From NCBI RefSeq assembly GCF_013488225.1, contig NZ_CP041241.1:930001-994000 (forward strand): a stretch of DNA of 64,000 nt, in the 5' to 3' direction. The translations under genes and the position numbers were made by a program. Under the pieces are notes generated by a model. The model was given only the letters and a program-made list of their open reading frames with translations. It did not search any database and was not told the DNA's origin. The stretch comes from Sinorhizobium mexicanum (GTDB lineage: Bacteria; Pseudomonadota; Alphaproteobacteria; Rhizobiales; Rhizobiaceae). Numbering within the stretch: the stretch's first letter is position 1; the number at the start of each line of letters is the position of its first letter. This document shows positions 62,196 to 64,000 of the stretch, piece by piece.

Positions 62196-63455
62196 ATGGT
62201 TCAAAGAGCAGGCAGTGCAGATCTCCCGCTTCATGGCGGCAAGGTTCCCCGATGGCTGGGCGACCGTATGACGAAGCTTGGCGCAGTCATCACGGAAGCA
62301 ATCGTGATCGAATATGGCCGCGACGAGTTTCTCCGGCGGTTGGCGCATCCTTTCTGGTTCCAGTCCTTTGGCTGCGTCATGGGCATGGATTGGCACTCTT
62401 CCGGAATCACAACCAGCGTCATCGGCGCTCTGAAGCGCGGTCTCGGGCCCCTTTCGCGGGAACTGGGTGTTCATGTGTGTGGAGGCCGTGGGCGAAATTC
62501 GAGGCAGACACCAGGCGAATTGATCAACATCGGCAACCGTGTCGGCATCGACGGCGGGCGTCTCGCAACCACCAGCCGGCTCGTCGCAAAGATTGACAGC
62601 GCAGCGGTTCAAGATGGATTCGATCTTTATCTGCACGGCTTCATCGTGGCCGACGACGGCAAATGGGTGGTCGTGCAGCAGGGCATGAATGGCGATAAGC
62701 GACAGGCTCGGCGCTACCACTGGCTATCCGAAGGCATTTCCAGTTTCGTCGATTCTCCCCATGCAGCGATAGAAGGAAGGCGCCAGGGCGAAATCGTCAA
62801 TCTCGCCGACAGGCGTGCCGCAGCATCGCGAGATAGTCAGCTTGACCTTCTGGCCTCTCTGGGGCCGGACCAAATCGTCCGCGAGATAGTGCGGATTGAC
62901 CCGAAGGCCAGAACGAAGGAAGTCGCGCAACCCCTGCTGCCGCACCTTATAATGCCGGCGCATCATGAGGTCAGAGAAGAAAACATCAACATGAAGCGGT
63001 TGCATGCAACGCTTGCGGCGGCCGCCGATCGCGGGCCTGAAGACTTCGAACAGCTCCTGCTCGTCCCTGGCGTCGGCGCGCGGACGGTCAACGCGCTCGC
63101 GATGGTCGCAGAAGTGGTGCATGGCGCGCCCTGCCGTTTTGCCGATCCCGCACGGTTCTCGCTTGCGCACGGTGGAAAGGATCGCCACCCGTTTCCCGTG
63201 CCGCTCAAAGTCTACGATCAGACGATCCAGGTCATGAAGTCGGCCGTGACCAAAGCGCGGCTGGGCCGTGATGAGGAGCTACAAGCGCTGAGACGCTTGG
63301 ACGATCAGGCCAGGCAATTGGAGAAATACGCTACTGGTCCAGATCTAAAAGAAATTGTCGCCGGGGAGTTCCGCCGGTCCCCCGAATGGGACGGTCGCAG
63401 CATCTTTGGTTGGGAGGCTCATCCTGAGCAGTCTGACGAGAAAGCACGCTCTTAG
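62196..63455 (+). CDS. DUF763 family protein with a helix-hairpin-helix motif
   Basis: 419 residues, with AAGGAAC before the ATG. The DUF763 signature is seen at the start (GSADLPLHGGKVPRWLGDRM), in the middle (DGKWVVVQQGMNGDKRQARR) and at the end (RFSLAHGGKDRHPFPVPLKV). Residues near 285-300 read LLLVPGVGARTVNALAMVAE, a helix-hairpin-helix that in other proteins binds DNA. The family is frequent in archaea, and its function is undefined as far as I know. A DNA-related role is inference. Confidence 0.85.
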   Translation: MVQRAGSADLPLHGGKVPRWLGDRMTKLGAVITEAIVIEYGRDEFLRRLAHPFWFQSFGCVMGMDWHSSGITTSVIGALKRGLGPLSRELGVHVCGGRGRNSRQTPGELINIGNRVGIDGGRLATTSRLVAKIDSAAVQDGFDLYLHGFIVADDGKWVVVQQGMNGDKRQARRYHWLSEGISSFVDSPHAAIEGRRQGEIVNLADRRAAASRDSQLDLLASLGPDQIVREIVRIDPKARTKEVAQPLLPHLIMPAHHEVREENINMKRLHATLAAAADRGPEDFEQLLLVPGVGARTVNALAMVAEVVHGAPCRFADPARFSLAHGGKDRHPFPVPLKVYDQTIQVMKSAVTKARLGRDEELQALRRLDDQARQLEKYATGPDLKEIVAGEFRRSPEWDGRSIFGWEAHPEQSDEKARS

Positions 63456-63604
63456 CGAGAGCGCGCGGTTCGGATAGACAAGGACATCGCTCGCGCCTTT
63501 TCCCATGAAAGCCGCGGTTGCAACGGTGCGCGAGATTTGCTCGCCCACGTGAGCACGCAGGCGTGAAGCTACGGCTGAATGCCAAGGCCGCTTGTCAAAA
63601 CAAA

Positions 63605-63913
63605 TCAAACTAAACGTGAAATCATGATCTGCATGTCTATGGCTCTGGCGTCCCTCACGTCGAAGGGCACGGCATAGTGCTTTGGCCGGCCGCAATATAG
63701 ACACACCGCAATGGCGGTGCATCCGCCCTCGGCAAGGACGCTGCGAGGAACAATGCTGAGGAATGCGAGAGGGACGGAGGCGGGGAGGGCCCTTGGCGTC
63801 AGGACGCCGGGGATGGCCGTCAACCCGCCGAGGTTCGAGTACATCGTCACCGGCATGTCGCCGGCTTCCGATCCGTCTTGGTCGAGTGGAACTTTGCCGC
63901 TCGACTCGCCCAT
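63605..63913 (-). CDS. Doubtful small ORF
   Basis: 102 residues with a reasonable mix of residues (CLYCGRPKHYAVPFDVRDA with two Cys). No ribosome binding site, family resemblance or neighbour supports it. A gene cannot be excluded because the window ends near its start. Downstream of 63913 I see nothing more that can be called. Confidence 0.3.
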   Translation of the reverse strand: MGESSGKVPLDQDGSEAGDMPVTMYSNLGGLTAIPGVLTPRALPASVPLAFLSIVPRSVLAEGGCTAIAVCLYCGRPKHYAVPFDVRDARAIDMQIMISRLV

Positions 63914-64000
63914 GGAACGAGCAAAGTGCGCCAGGAGCGGTTATTGCCAATCGAATACTCTAACCTCCCGGTGGGGCCGGAAACCGGCAGGCTGCTTCGA

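Overview
The window looks like part of an accessory replicon (megaplasmid, chromid or genomic island) of a Rhizobiales alphaproteobacterium, probably Rhizobiaceae. The DNA is GC-rich and gene-dense. Importers and sugar-acid enzymes dominate, and two diverged copies of a RIME-type rhizobial intergenic palindromic repeat are present (about 21.83-21.94 kb and 30.55-30.65 kb). I found no rRNA, tRNA, CRISPR array, replication origin or intact insertion sequence.

Layout. 0-1 kb: the tail of a truncated gene, a small protein with a caspase-like His/Cys pattern, and a small companion. 1.3-4 kb: a TetR regulator with a zinc-free alcohol/quinone dehydrogenase, and an AraC regulator. 4.1-11.4 kb: a run of co-oriented exported or membrane proteins (DUF2092, a small secreted protein, DUF1254, an MscS-type channel, a DUF900 lipoprotein-like hydrolase, an outer-membrane barrel). 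Two of them carry single-base frameshifts. 11.5-21.8 kb: two divergent sugar-acid operons. The minus-strand one encodes D-xylonate dehydratase, a hydroxyacid dehydrogenase and D-erythronate dehydrogenase. The plus-strand one encodes an FAD-linked hydroxyacid dehydrogenase, GntR, a XylX-type dehydratase and a TRAP importer. 22.1-24.8 kb: an enolase-superfamily dehydratase with its GntR regulator, a fumarylacetoacetase-family remnant and a small VOC protein.

25-35 kb holds a sugar ABC importer with a mannonate-dehydratase-like enzyme, a second enolase-superfamily dehydratase with an IclR regulator, and an RraA-like/SMP-30 pair. 34.8-37.2 kb carries an aldo/keto reductase, a glyoxalase I and an SDR. 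37.2-42.9 kb carries a second sugar ABC importer and a LacI regulator. Three promoters (uxuA-like operon, rraA-like operon, second importer) share one architecture: TTGACA, 17 bp, an NATTCT -10, and two RTTC-N6-GAAY palindromes centred 21 bp apart. A degenerate version precedes iclR. This suggests an IclR regulon joining the two importers.

43-53.3 kb is the most unusual block and my best candidate for an undescribed system. It is a plus-strand cluster of a stand-alone Rieske protein, two linked amidohydrolase-2 proteins, ATP-type dihydroxyacetone kinase subunits DhaK and DhaL, a third sugar ABC importer and another enolase-superfamily enzyme. 53.4-58 kb has a betaine-type binding protein, an enolase-superfamily enzyme resembling hydroxyproline-betaine epimerase and an MDR dehydrogenase, divergent from a LysR regulator. 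58-64 kb: ABC-F ATPase, Kup potassium transporter, DUF763 protein and one doubtful small ORF.

Overall, the window is a set of import-and-dehydrate modules for sugar acids and related carbon sources. Several modules lack the downstream enzymes needed to finish a pathway, so those must be encoded elsewhere. All family calls come from reading sequences and remembered motifs; nothing was searched.
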